Origin: Certhia americana
Lineage: Eukaryota; Chordata; Aves; Passeriformes; Certhiidae
DNA length: 64,000 bases
Assembly (NCBI GenBank): GCA_018697195.1
Contig: CM031866.1
Location: 7,259,048-7,323,047 of the forward strand
Reading direction: 5' to 3'
The first letter of the stretch is position 1. Every line of letters starts with the position of its first letter. Shown one piece after another: positions 51,101 through 61,823 of the stretch. Below the pieces are notes generated by a model. That model was given only the letters and a program-made list of their open reading frames with translations, ran no database searches and was not told where the DNA came from. The position numbers were made by a program, and so were the translations under genes.

Positions 51101-54100
51101 AACCAAATTTCTTCTGAGATTTATGAGCTGGGTTTTTCCATGCTGCAAACTGAATGTGGGCACTGTATGGTTGTTTCAGACCAAACCATTTCAACTTGCA
51201 CTGAAATTTTTGTAGAAGAATGTCCTTATGTAACAACCCTTCTTTCTAGTCACAGACTGCAGCATTCTTAGGAAATGGGAATCCAGCAGAGAAAGCATTT
51301 GTGGTAGAATTAGGTGTTGAAGTTTATGGAGTTTTGAATTAAAAAAAAAAAACAAAACTGAAAAAAGTAAGAAGAACAGACTGTGTTTGATTTCCAGGCT
51401 ATAAACCTTAGCATGCAGTGCATAAACATGGAGGAAAATTTTCTGACAGGCTGGTGCTATTGTGTGAAAGTGGATTTGAGCCAAATTCCCAGATTTGAAA
51501 CCCCATGAACTTCAATAGGCCCAGGCCAATCCTTGGCTTAGGTTCATCTCAAAACATTGCAAGCACAGAACGCAAGTTTGAACATTCTCAGTAGCAATTG
51601 GAGATCCAAAAGGGGAAGGTTTGTGCATAATTCTGTTTGCACACGCAGGGGGCACTTTAGTGCCAACATGAACATTTGCCCCTTCATCATCATGAGAATG
51701 TTTTTAGAGCATCTTTGGAAACACCCTGCAGGAAATGTTTCTGGCATGCGTCCTCAGTACTTGAATCTGTTATCTCTTTATGGTAAGAGCTTTATGTGGC
51801 TTTTCTAATTCCACCCAAATAATGAACTTGCCCATTGTCCTCACCTCTCTCTGCCTGCCCTTTCCTGTCACAGCAACTGACATCAGGTTCCTGGATCACA
51901 CACTGGTTTCTGCTCAGAGAACAACTGGTTTATTACAGGCTGAAACAATACTGCCTTCTGGATGGGGACTGTAGTGGGAAGATTTCAACAAGTAATCAAC
52001 TATACCCAGACCATCCAGAGAGATTTATGAGCCCATTTTAATCAGTGTTGTGCTCATTTGTTTGCTTTCTGCTTCTCAGCAGAGCAAATTCTGGTTTCCT
52101 CTGAGTTGTGCAGCTGCTGTAAAGGGCAATAAGACAGCAGTGTCAGTCAGAGCAGTGCTCCTGCACTTGCAGCATCCCAGGGTTGTGTCTAGAGCTGGAG
52201 AGGGGAAAAGTTTAACAGGAAAATGAGCTACATGCAATTAGCAGTTTATGGGGAAGCTCGTAAGGGACCCAGCTGGTGGTGGCACTGGGCTGTTAAATGG
52301 CTCTGCTGAAGAAACTAGAAGGAGAAATTAAAAAAATACACACATGCACTATTCAGTTAACAAAAGCTGTCAGAGCATCCTGGAATATTTCTTATTAATA
52401 AGAATATAATTTTCATGTTTAACATCAGATGTGCTTTGTGTTTGTCCCATGGAGAAACCTAAATGAGCATTTATTGCTGAGGATGCTGCAACAAACAGAG
52501 ATAGGAATACTTTATGATTCTGTGACAGAGCTATCATCAGCACATGCCACCTCCTTGAACTGAGCTGCCAGTGTGACTAAGATGCAGTTAATGCCAGTTT
52601 GCTTGATTTAGTCTATTAATCTATAATTAGTTATAATTCTATAGATCTGTATTTAGCTATGATTAATCTATAATTCTTCCTCTTTTTGATATAATTTGAT
52701 CATAAGATTCTAATAACAGATGTGACACAAATTGCTTGTTCTATTTCAAAATCTGTAGTATATTGTTAGAGCTCTACAAGGTTGGCATACGCACGCTGGA
52801 CTATTGAAACAAGCTGCTGAGAGAGCTTTGTCATAGTATCAGTACAGCAAACATTTCTCTGACTCACATACCCCCTGGAGTGATTTTGTAAGTCAGGGCA
52901 AAATTTAGAATTCTATTTGTTATCTGGTACATATTTCAAAGACATTGCCAAACAAAAAGCTAAATTTAAAAGCTCTGAATTTTTTTGTTGGGGGTTCCAG
53001 ACATGCCAAAGGAACATGTGTCAGCAATTTTAGAAATTTTAGACTTAGTGGCCACGTAATTGTGAAATATCCCTTTTTTTTTGCAATATATGCTCTTGGA
53101 TGACAAAAACAAAGAAATTTCTATTAATTGTTTGAGTTACATTCACTGTCAGTGCTTTTTGATTAATATTGGTATCTCTTCAAGAATTTGCATTGGAATG
53201 AAAAACGAAAGTGCACAAAAACCAGCTTTTCTTTTGGTCGTGTGCATGACAAAGTTATTTTGCCCTAAGAGAAAGTTGCTTTTAGTGGTTTGATTTGACT
53301 GGCCTGTTGACATGGACAGCCATTGGATCCTGCACATATATTCTGTCTTTATGTGCTTTATTGTATAATGCCTTCATTTGTGAATGAATTTGCCTCCTGC
53401 CTGATGGTACTTTATTTCTCTAAATTGTCTGATTATTTGTGGGGATGGGGAAATACTATGACTTTGGCTATAGAAAATGAGGCAGAGGGAAACAGTCCAG
53501 TGCAGGGAAGGGAAGTGTCTTGGAACTTTAGATCCATCCTACATCGTAGGGTCAGCACAGCTGAGCTGGGAAATGTGGTGTGATTTCTTCCAGCTCACAC
53601 CTGAATCATAGACCAGGATTAGTATATGGCCCAGTGCTTTGAATTGTAGCACCTTTAGGAGTAGTTCCCCAGGCTTGCTGACTTTTTAACCATCTAAGAT
53701 ACACCTTGGAGATAACAGCAAATGAGGTCTGACCTTCTGCTGGCAGGGGCGGCTTTCCTCCAGAAGGAGTTGTCTGGAGTATACCTTAAAACTAAAATGC
53801 TGCTGCCTAGTTTCTTATCTTAAAACTATTATGTAATGATTTCATTCCCATTCATGGACGGAAGTAAATATTTAGAGTAATTCTGAGCTTAGTGTTTGGC
53901 AGTAGGTTTATTTCAGAACTTAATTTTTGGACAGAGACTTTTTGGTCAGTCTGTTGAGGGAGACTTCGAATGTATTCTGCATGTTTTGTTCAATTCAGTA
54001 CAGACAGAATAGGTGCCTTATATTGTTGTAAACCTGGCTGCTCATACCACAGTGAAGACTTAGGCTTGTTTAGTTTCAGTTACTGAAAGATACCCACCTT

Positions 54101-55216
54101 AAATATGTGGGTTTGCTCATGGCCATGTGTTGTCAGCACTGGTAGCTGGCATTTAATTGCCTGGCAGCTGTTCCACTGCATTTCTCTGGCCCACTGTCAC
54201 TTTTGTGGCTGTATCCAGCCCTTGAGAATTGTGGATCTGGCCCAGTGATTCATTTCTAGTCTGTGCTAGGTTTTGTAGTCATCTCTTAGCACTTGAGCTG
54301 TAGATGTGAAAATCCATTCTGTTAGTTCTTTGGTGATAAGCAGGAGGATTCTGGGTGATACCCACTGTCCTGAAATCCCTGATTTGAACCTATCTGTAGT
54401 AATCAGTCTTCTGTTTTAAATGGAAAAATTAATGTTACCAACTCCCTACCTTTGCATGCTTTCCTTCTGTCCTATCCTCTCCTGAGTTGACTTGGTGGGT
54501 GTCATCCCTTTTCCAAGCTGTGCCTGTGATGTGTGATTCTGAGGGTTATAGGGAGCAGGGTCTGGCCCTGGACCTTGCACAGGCTTGTGTTGCTGTGTGG
54601 TGAGTCAGATCATCTCACTGATCTGTCTGAAAATAAACTTTAGGAATGTTCCTGACATGTCAGTTTTTCAGCAACTTTGAAAGGGCTCCAGCACAAGAGC
54701 TGTTGTGACAAATCCTGTATCTCATCATCAAGGAGAAAAGTTTGGTCTTTAGTGCATCTCACCATCCTGACAGCTCTGACTGAGGTGTTGCTGTGGTGAG
54801 AGAGTTCTGGATAGGCACAAGCAGGGAAAGAGAAGCAGCTGCCAGGAGATTGATAAATGTTTCTTTATCCACAGTTCTGGTAAAGAGTGGAGCAAGCAGA
54901 TCAAGTCAAAAGCTATGCCTGCTGTCATTGTCTTGTTTGCCTCCAGGCATTTGACTCTGCCCTGGAGGTTGGTTTTGGGCAGCCAAGAAAAGAGCCATCA
55001 CTCCTGTGACTCAGAGTCAGCTCTGCTGAAATCTTTAGTTAAACCAGCACATAACTGATCCTCTCCTGAGAGACAGGATCAAGTTTTTTTGTTGGTTTTT
55101 TTTCCCCTAACTGGGCTAATGGCATTCAGCTCATGAATTTCTTGTTATCTTAAGTTTCTAATAAATGGAATCACATTTATGTAGTGAACATCAGTTGCTC
55201 TCCCTGGCATTTCTAG

Positions 55217-55319
55217 GAAGAATCCTGGACTTGAAGACGGGGACAGTAAAGAAGGAAGGTCAGCAGTCCTCAATGAGAATGTGCATGGGATCCAGGCGCT
55301 CTTTCATTTGCAGGATGAG
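55217..55319 (+). CDS. ARNT2: ARNT2 exon 6: PAS-A continued
   Basis: This 103-bp exon lies between the acceptor tttctag (AG 55215-55216) and the donor GTATGC (55320). GA completes Gly; it then codes [33 protein letters not shown], and AG of an Arg codon. [10 protein letters not shown] is a conserved PAS-A strand in ARNT and ARNT2. Entry phase is 1 and exit phase 2, so skipping would break the frame. The sequence is the same as mammalian ARNT2 as I recall it. Confidence 0.99.
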
Positions 55320-57273
55320 GTATGCAATTACCCTGTATTCCCATGTTTCCAGTCCTGTCTCAGCTTAGACTTCAGACATTTTTTTGCACTAATTTGGCCT
55401 TGATTACAAACTAAAGCTGTAATGACCCACTCCCATGAAGTATTTCTAGAATCCTTGCTTTAGGAACTGGACTGAAACTGAAACTAGTCTTCCTTAACAG
55501 TTAATGACAAAGCAGCACCTCATTTCTGTTGTAGTTATCAGTGTGGGGTGTAGGTTCCTTTTTCCAGAGAACTTCATGACAGCTTCATCCCTGGAATTTT
55601 AGCCATTGTCTTTTCTAGTAAAGTTACTCAAATTGATGCTTTGGGAACAAAGCTTTCGCAAGTGTAACAAACGCCCAGCTCTGTGTATTTTTTCAGCAAA
55701 CCAAGAATATTAAAAGAATCTTGAAGATAAACAAGAATTCAGTTGCAAACCTGCCAGCTATGTAGGAATTAACCTAAGCCTGGTATGAATTAATCAGATG
55801 TCAGCTGGCTCATGCTGGATAAATGAGTAATTGTTAGAGGGTTTTTGATTTGCAATTTTCCAACTTCTCCTGCATTGTCTGGGTTTCTTTAAGAGATTTG
55901 TCTGCCCAGTGCTCCTTTTGGGGCTTGTGAGCACTTCTCTTGTTTTAGTGCTAGCAGGCTAAAATGCCTGTTGCTATTGCAATGAATTTTCGTTCTGTGG
56001 TTAGGAGGGGAAGGTAGATAATTGCATCTGTAGGCTATGTCAAGTATAAATGTTGATAACAGCACTGCAAAATTCATCACAGAATGAAACACACAGTATT
56101 TGACATATTAAAGTACAGTTACCTGTACTTTGGTAATGTGGTGGATTTTTTCCAGTTCTGTGAGGGTGAGTGCTGAATGTATGACTCTTGGGTGCCTTTG
56201 CAAGGTGTTTATAGACTTTATACCTGCAAGATCAGACTTCAGAGCTGTAGAACTTCCCCCCCCTTCACTGAGAGGGAAGAAATACAGCCCAGGACAACAG
56301 CACTGAGAACACTGCTTTTTCTTTTTCCCAAGATGCACATCATGTTAGGAGGACTTGTTTGTGCAAAGGAAACCAGGCCCAGTGTCCTGTTTGCAGTTGT
56401 TCCCCAGCTTTCAAAACAATTCAGATTGCAGTTATTTCCTAGCACCCTGATTCTGTAAACTCCAGTGCATGAGAGTGATTTTACACATGCCAGTAACCCC
56501 ACTGTTTTTGTATTTCTAAATCTTATTTTAGTTGTTCACTTCTCCTTGGCAGTGACTGATAAGAAAAAAAATAAAAGGAATGAAAAGAAACCTTCTGGGA
56601 AGAATGGGCCTCAGATAATGTGAATTTTCCTTGTGGTTGCTTCTTTCATTGTTGTTATTATTTTCCATTAAAAATTAACTGCTTTTACCCTTCAAACTAT
56701 TTACTTAGCTTCAGATGGACTGTTGAAATTTTTCAGTTAGGCATACTTATAAATATCACAAAATACACATGAACAAGTGTTAAACTTGACAGTGTAAATA
56801 GTTTGATCTTGCAAACATTTTCTTAATGTCTGCAGACATTGTAGCTGGTGTATGGCAGTGGAATTTTTCTGTCCAGAGAAGCTACGGGAACACTGAGATT
56901 GGTTTGTGTGGATATTTGGGAGCCTGACATATTTTTCTCTAGTTTTCACCCATTTTGTGGCATTTTGAAGTGTGTCTATTCTGTAGCCACCCTTGGGATA
57001 TCAATTTCAAATAGTCTTTCTTCTGGGGGAGTGTGGAAGAAAATCTTTTTCTAGTCTCTTTTATTTTTCTAAAATAAAGAAGATTTTTATAGCACATCTA
57101 AAAAGCTCAGCCTGTGGAAGCAGCACATTCTAAGTAAACATGAATATGCAACTTTTTGCCAGGAATAAGTATCCATTATTGTCTACTTACATATGGTAGT
57201 AAAGAAAAATGCATTTTTGTCATGTGTATTTATATTTATTTTTGAGCCCTTTAAAATATTAATTTCCTTTTAG
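55320..57273 (+). other. ARNT2: Intron 6
   Basis: A 1.95-kb phase-2 intron with donor GTATGC and acceptor tccttttag. No exon, repeat family or regulatory site is recognised in it. Confidence 0.9.
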
Positions 57274-57339
57274 GTGTGGAAATGCTCCTCTGGATCATTT
57301 ACCTCTGAACAGAATAACCACCATGAGAAAAAGATACAG
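57274..57339 (+). CDS. ARNT2: ARNT2 exon 7: PAS-A variable loop, symmetric exon
   Basis: A 66-bp exon with acceptor AG at 57272-57273 and donor GTACTG at 57340. G completes Arg; it codes CGNAPLDHLPLNRITTMRKR, then Y, then AG of Arg. CGNAPLDHLPLN is diagnostic for ARNT2 (the ARNT equivalent reads CGSSSVDPVSVN as I recall). Tyr in MRKRYRNG replaces the Phe of remembered mammalian ARNT2, a conservative aromatic change. Both borders are phase 2 and the length is divisible by three, so the exon can be skipped in frame, removing 22 residues of PAS-A. Confidence 0.98.
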
Positions 57340-57751
57340 GTACTGTTACATACTTAGAGCTGTAGTTGCCCTAAGCCCTCTCATTTGCCACTGGGTTAAT
57401 GCCCACTCCAGGAATGTTACCTGCTCCCGCACACACTGCATCCTTTGCAAACAAAATCTCTTTGCATGTGTCACTCAGATTCTTTGTCTTACACCAGCTC
57501 CATCTCTGAATCAATCTTCAATCTCTTTCTCAGAGAAATATTACAGAAAACAGGGACAGCTTGAATATCAACATAGCAGAGTACAGGGCATAACAGAGTA
57601 CATAACTGTGTACAGAATGCTAGGTTGATTCTTGGGTGTTTCCAGCATAACTTACAAATACTGATAAATCATTAGTAGTCATATTTTGAAAGCATAAAGC
57701 TCTTCTGCATGTCCATCAATGTGATGTTTTCGTGTTTTCTTGTTCATTCAG
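57340..57751 (+). other. ARNT2: Intron 7 (412 bp)
   Basis: The shortest intron here, phase 2, with donor GTACTG and acceptor tgttcattcag. An open frame runs through exon 7 into it (57323-57628), so intron retention would add many residues before a stop. No other feature is seen. Confidence 0.9.
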
Positions 57752-57837
57752 GAATGGTCTGGGCCCGGTGAAAGAAGGTGAAGCACAGTATGCTGTTGTC
57801 CATTGCACTGGCTATATCAAGGCTTGGCCACCAGCAG
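57752..57837 (+). CDS. ARNT2: ARNT2 exon 8: end of PAS-A core
   Basis: This 86-bp exon has its acceptor AG at 57750-57751 and donor GTTTGT at 57838. G completes Arg; 28 codons follow ([16 protein letters not shown], then [12 protein letters not shown]), with one base of Gly at the end (phase 1). [13 protein letters not shown] is a signature of the ARNT family and forms PAS-A beta strands at the dimer interface. The next exon (starting MTIPEED in mammals) was not found in the remaining 6.1 kb and should lie to the right of the window. Confidence 0.98.
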
Positions 57838-59769
57838 GTTTGTATCCCTTGTGGAAAGTGGTGTGCACCAAACTGTCCTTAGGACAGCTGAAAACCTGGC
57901 TCAGGTTTCCTTGCTGCTAGAAAAACAGGGAAAATTGTAGTAGGGTAACTGATTAAAGCTCACCTTGAGAAGCTTTTGATAAGAAGAAATCAGCTGTTGT
58001 TACTCACTCAGGGCATCCCCATTTTTCCATGTGACACCCTTCTCAATTTCGTTGTCACAGAGGACTTGTAGGAATCGTCTGTAATGCAGGATTCCAGAAA
58101 CTGGGGCCGAAAGTTTTCAACTTACTTTGATAAACCAACATAAAAAAATGTTCTCATTTTAAGAAGGTGGACACAATGGGTTGTGTACTTCTAGAAAACA
58201 TCAGTTAATGCTTTTATACTTAAGTACTGAATTGCAAGCATCTATGTATGAAAATATCATTTCACTTTAGACTCATGGATGTTCTCAGTAACAGTGTTAC
58301 TTGAGAATGTTCAGTATTTGTGATAAATTCTGTTTTGAGGCTGTTTCTCTGGGAATCAGCTCTTGGCATAATGCTTTGATCTACGGAGAAAAACATTTAC
58401 CTGCTGGAACTCAGTATTACATATGGGAATATTTACCTATGAAAAATTCCAAGAGGAGACAGTGGAGCTCATCCAGACCTCATTATGAGCAGGGTTACTT
58501 GACCTTGGCGTTTGCAGGAGTTGAAGAGGTTGTTTGCAATGTGGCAGCGCCTGTCCTGCCCTTTTGTGGTTGTACACCAGGGCCATAAATCACATTGATC
58601 CAGGGATTATGAGTCCTAAGAGGTGGTTTGTACCAAATGTGTGCAGTGGTGTGCAGACACCAGCATGCAGATGTGAACTTCTTGTTGGTTGTCTGCTGAA
58701 ATGCGGTTTTGGAAGAAGAGGAAAACTGCCTCTCTTGTTGCTATTAGAATTTAATAGGCATCAAGATGTTTCAATTTTGCTTCTATCTCAAAAGTGTGAG
58801 AGCACAGTGTCTGTAATGTGCTCTAAAAATGGATGGGTTTTTTTTCTGTTTTGTTTTATTCTAGAAAAAGATTTACTTTTCTGTTGGTAATTCTAAATGT
58901 AATTGAATTTGACCTTGATACACAGGATGCCTCCTCAAGAAGGTGTAGGTCAGATAAGATTTTGTTTAGCTTGAATGCATATCTTGCTGCATGTTATGGA
59001 ATGTTTAAAGAGATCTGACTCTTCAGGGGTGTTTGTTGCTGATGCAGAGCTGCAGATGCATGAGCTCATGTCAGCACTAGGTCCTGATGTTGGCAGTGTG
59101 TGCCCTTCAGCCACCAGTTCTGCAGGACAACAGTAGGAGATTAAAAAGATATTCTCTGGTCTTTGAGTGCCCAGTGGCCAGGTATCAATCACATTGAAAA
59201 TCCCAGTTGGCATTAGTGAGGTCTTTTCCCCATCTCTACTCTTCCAAAACCTTGCTGCTTTCCCATGCCTCACAACCCCTTTGATTTTTAGTCCTCATTG
59301 CTTTATGGGAAGTTTTTTATTTCTCTGAGGTCAAATGGAAGTTTTCCTGCCTTGTGTCTCTGTGTCTCTCCAGTGTTCTGGTGTGTTTCCAGAAGGAGGT
59401 TATATCCTGTCAGCCTGGACTTTGCAAAGACAATCCAGCCCACTTCTACTTTCCATTTTCAGAATGCATTCTCTTTACCCTTGTGACTTTTCTCTGCAAT
59501 TGTTCTTGTTGTCACTTCTCAAAATGTAGGTCACTGGCACTATGCATTCTGATTTCAGATGAGATTGTAGTGATGGATAACACAAACAATATTTCCTCTC
59601 TTGCCTGGCAGTTGTAGGATACAGCATCCTTCTCATTTGGGTGGTGCATTCTGCAGACGTCCTGAGACATCTGATATAAATTTATGTATCTTCCAGGTTG
59701 CCTTTTTCTCACTTGTCAACTGCAAATCTCACTTTGAATTGTGTGATGTTTCAATTAGTAATATCAAGT

Positions 59770-59960
59770 TCCATCTTATTTCTGTTGCTTTAGCTTATGA
59801 CTGTTACTGTTCCCCAAGTACATGCTTATGCATTTAGTAATGTTGGATTTCATCCCGTTTCTATTACTCCACTCCTCAAAATCACATGGTGCCTCCCTTA
59901 TGATATCCCAGTGCTTCCACAATGTTAATGCCTCCAAACTATAGCACAATCCTAAGGGAT
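59770..59960 (-). pseudogene. Ancient CR1-type LINE reverse-transcriptase fragment
   Basis: The minus-strand frame reads DIIREAPCDFEEWSNRNGMK, then SNITKCISMYLGNSNSHKLK. This matches the CR1 reverse-transcriptase stretch I recall as DLDxLxxWSNRNxMKFNxxKCKVMHLG, with the WSNRN-MK-N-KC-LG spacing preserved. The + strand wording (GGATTTCATCCCGTTTCTAT followed by TACTCCACTCCTCAAAATCA) is also like old CR1 copies in birds and turtles. Upstream and downstream reverse-transcriptase parts are too decayed to follow, and the catalytic FADD box cannot be recognised. It is an old insertion, antisense to ARNT2 and not functional; its limits are approximate. Confidence 0.72.
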
Positions 59961-61805
59961 GTTTTTGATTTTGACAGCCTTTGTGGAATTTCATTGGTCT
60001 TTTATGTTGCCATCCAAATGGTTGCTCCTATTGGTCATGTCTGAGTGCCTTTTCCAGGGCACACAGACCTGAATTGGGGCCTTTTTCATGAGTGATTATT
60101 TGCCCTCCCAGTCTTCCCCACTTTGTGTTGGTGATTGTCATGTATCCATTGACTTTCAAAGTTGAATGGGGTTATCCATGGGCTGAATTGTTCCCCTAAA
60201 TGTTTGAGTAAATAAGTGACAACATCACTTGTTTGTTCTCATTTCAGCGGTAATCCAACCATAATCTGCAAAGCAAATGAGATAACTACAGCAGTAATGG
60301 AATTTGCCAAGGCTTCTCTACCCTGTAATAAAATTACTTTGTTCAAATCATCAAGCCCTGCATAGTCTCTGGATTCTTGGGAATAAATGGGCTTGTGCTA
60401 AATCACAGCTGTTTAGAAATTCAGCGATCAAAAAGATAATTTTCATTTATTTTTCAGTTGCCAAGTGGACACTGGTATAAACTCCAGAGCCTTTTCTTTC
60501 AAAGCATGCAGTGTGGCATGTGTGTTATATAGCTAATACACAGTACAAAGTGTACTTTCATAAGCAAATAACCAATATTACTGAATGTCCTTAACCTGTA
60601 CTTAGTCTCATTTGTTTAACACTTGGTATTTTCTCTTCCTGGGTTAAATTGCATTGTCTGTGGCCAGCGTTCAGTTTTTTTAGTCCCACACTGAATAAAA
60701 CAATCAGTGTTAATACAGAAGCACCAAGAGAAGAACTGATTTGTGATCATTATTGGTGTGATAGACTGTTTGACAGTGCTGCTGCAGGGAGGAGTCTGTG
60801 CAAATCTGAAGTAATCTGAGTACTTCAGACAGGTGAAAATGAATGAGCTACAGACAGCTGGTGGTGTATTTTAAGGACTGGGTTTGTTTTGCTACAGCTC
60901 AGGTCTGTGTTCAGCCTGAAAACACTTTGGCACATCTGGCCTACCTTTGTGGCTTTTCTCACTTGTATGGCACAGCACGGCTCATGTACTGGCAGACTGC
61001 CTTCAGCCCCTTCTTCACTGAGAAGGGGAGGAGAAAATAGAGGAAGAATCATACCTTACCCTCCATTCAAGCTGTGTGCTAATGGTCTGTTCATTTTCCT
61101 CCATTGGGCCTAGAAAGGCAGGTAAAATTAAGATGAAGTGCAAAAGCAGGCATGTGATAGCTACACACTTCTATCCCCATGCTCAACTCAGGTAATCAGG
61201 GTGTAAACTTGGCGTGGAAGTCAAAGGAAAAAGGAGTCAGATGTTTCAGATGGATGTTCCAGCCAGTCATATTGAATGTTTGGTTAAATAATGAAAGCGT
61301 GGTGTTGGGTTATTTTGAATAAGGTGAAAGGACCCCTTGTTTGAAAGTGGCTGAGCAGCAATCCCAGCCTTTGTCCCTCTGTTCCCAGAAAAGAAGCACA
61401 CATGGAATTTGTGATCCTCAGCCTAGACTGTGCTTCAAGTTCATAGCCAGTCATAAAACTGAGAAATGCTGACCTTCTCCTGGGGTTTTTTTCCCCCATT
61501 TTCAACTTAAGCAAGATTTGCTTTTCTTCTATTTTTTTTCCCCTCTGAATATCTCATTCCTGGAAGGAAATGACTCTTCTGTGGTCCATATGATATTTTC
61601 CTAATAGGTTTGTTTTGCTTTTTTTTCATGCCATAAGATTTGGTGGAGAGAGAAGATAAAGTCTGTCAGGATGTTGGTAGTTTTCTGTAAATCAAAGCCA
61701 GGATCTGCAGAAAAGCACATAGTGAAGAAAAGAGGCAGATACATGTTTCAAAAACATCAAATGAAACATCACAGAATAATGTAAAGTTCAGATAATGTTG
61801 AAATC

Positions 61806-61823
61806 TTTTTTTTTTTTTTTTTT
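61806..61823. repeat. Poly(T) tract, 18 nt
   Basis: A T18 run in intron 8, a simple homopolymer with no recognisable retrocopy beside it. Confidence 0.85.

Larger units (their letters stand above)
38217..55216 (+). other. ARNT2: Intron 5 (17 kb)
   Basis: The largest complete intron in the window, phase 1, with donor GTCAGA and acceptor catttctag. It carries the CR1 3' end (47754-48183), an A16 tract (41692-41707), the inverted repeat at 42284-42307 and a CACGTG at 40946-40951. GC-richer stretches (about 40420-40750, 44440-44820, 48650-49430) contain short open frames but no recognisable protein. No further ARNT2 exon is expected between exons 5 and 6, because the protein is continuous across them. 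Confidence 0.85.
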
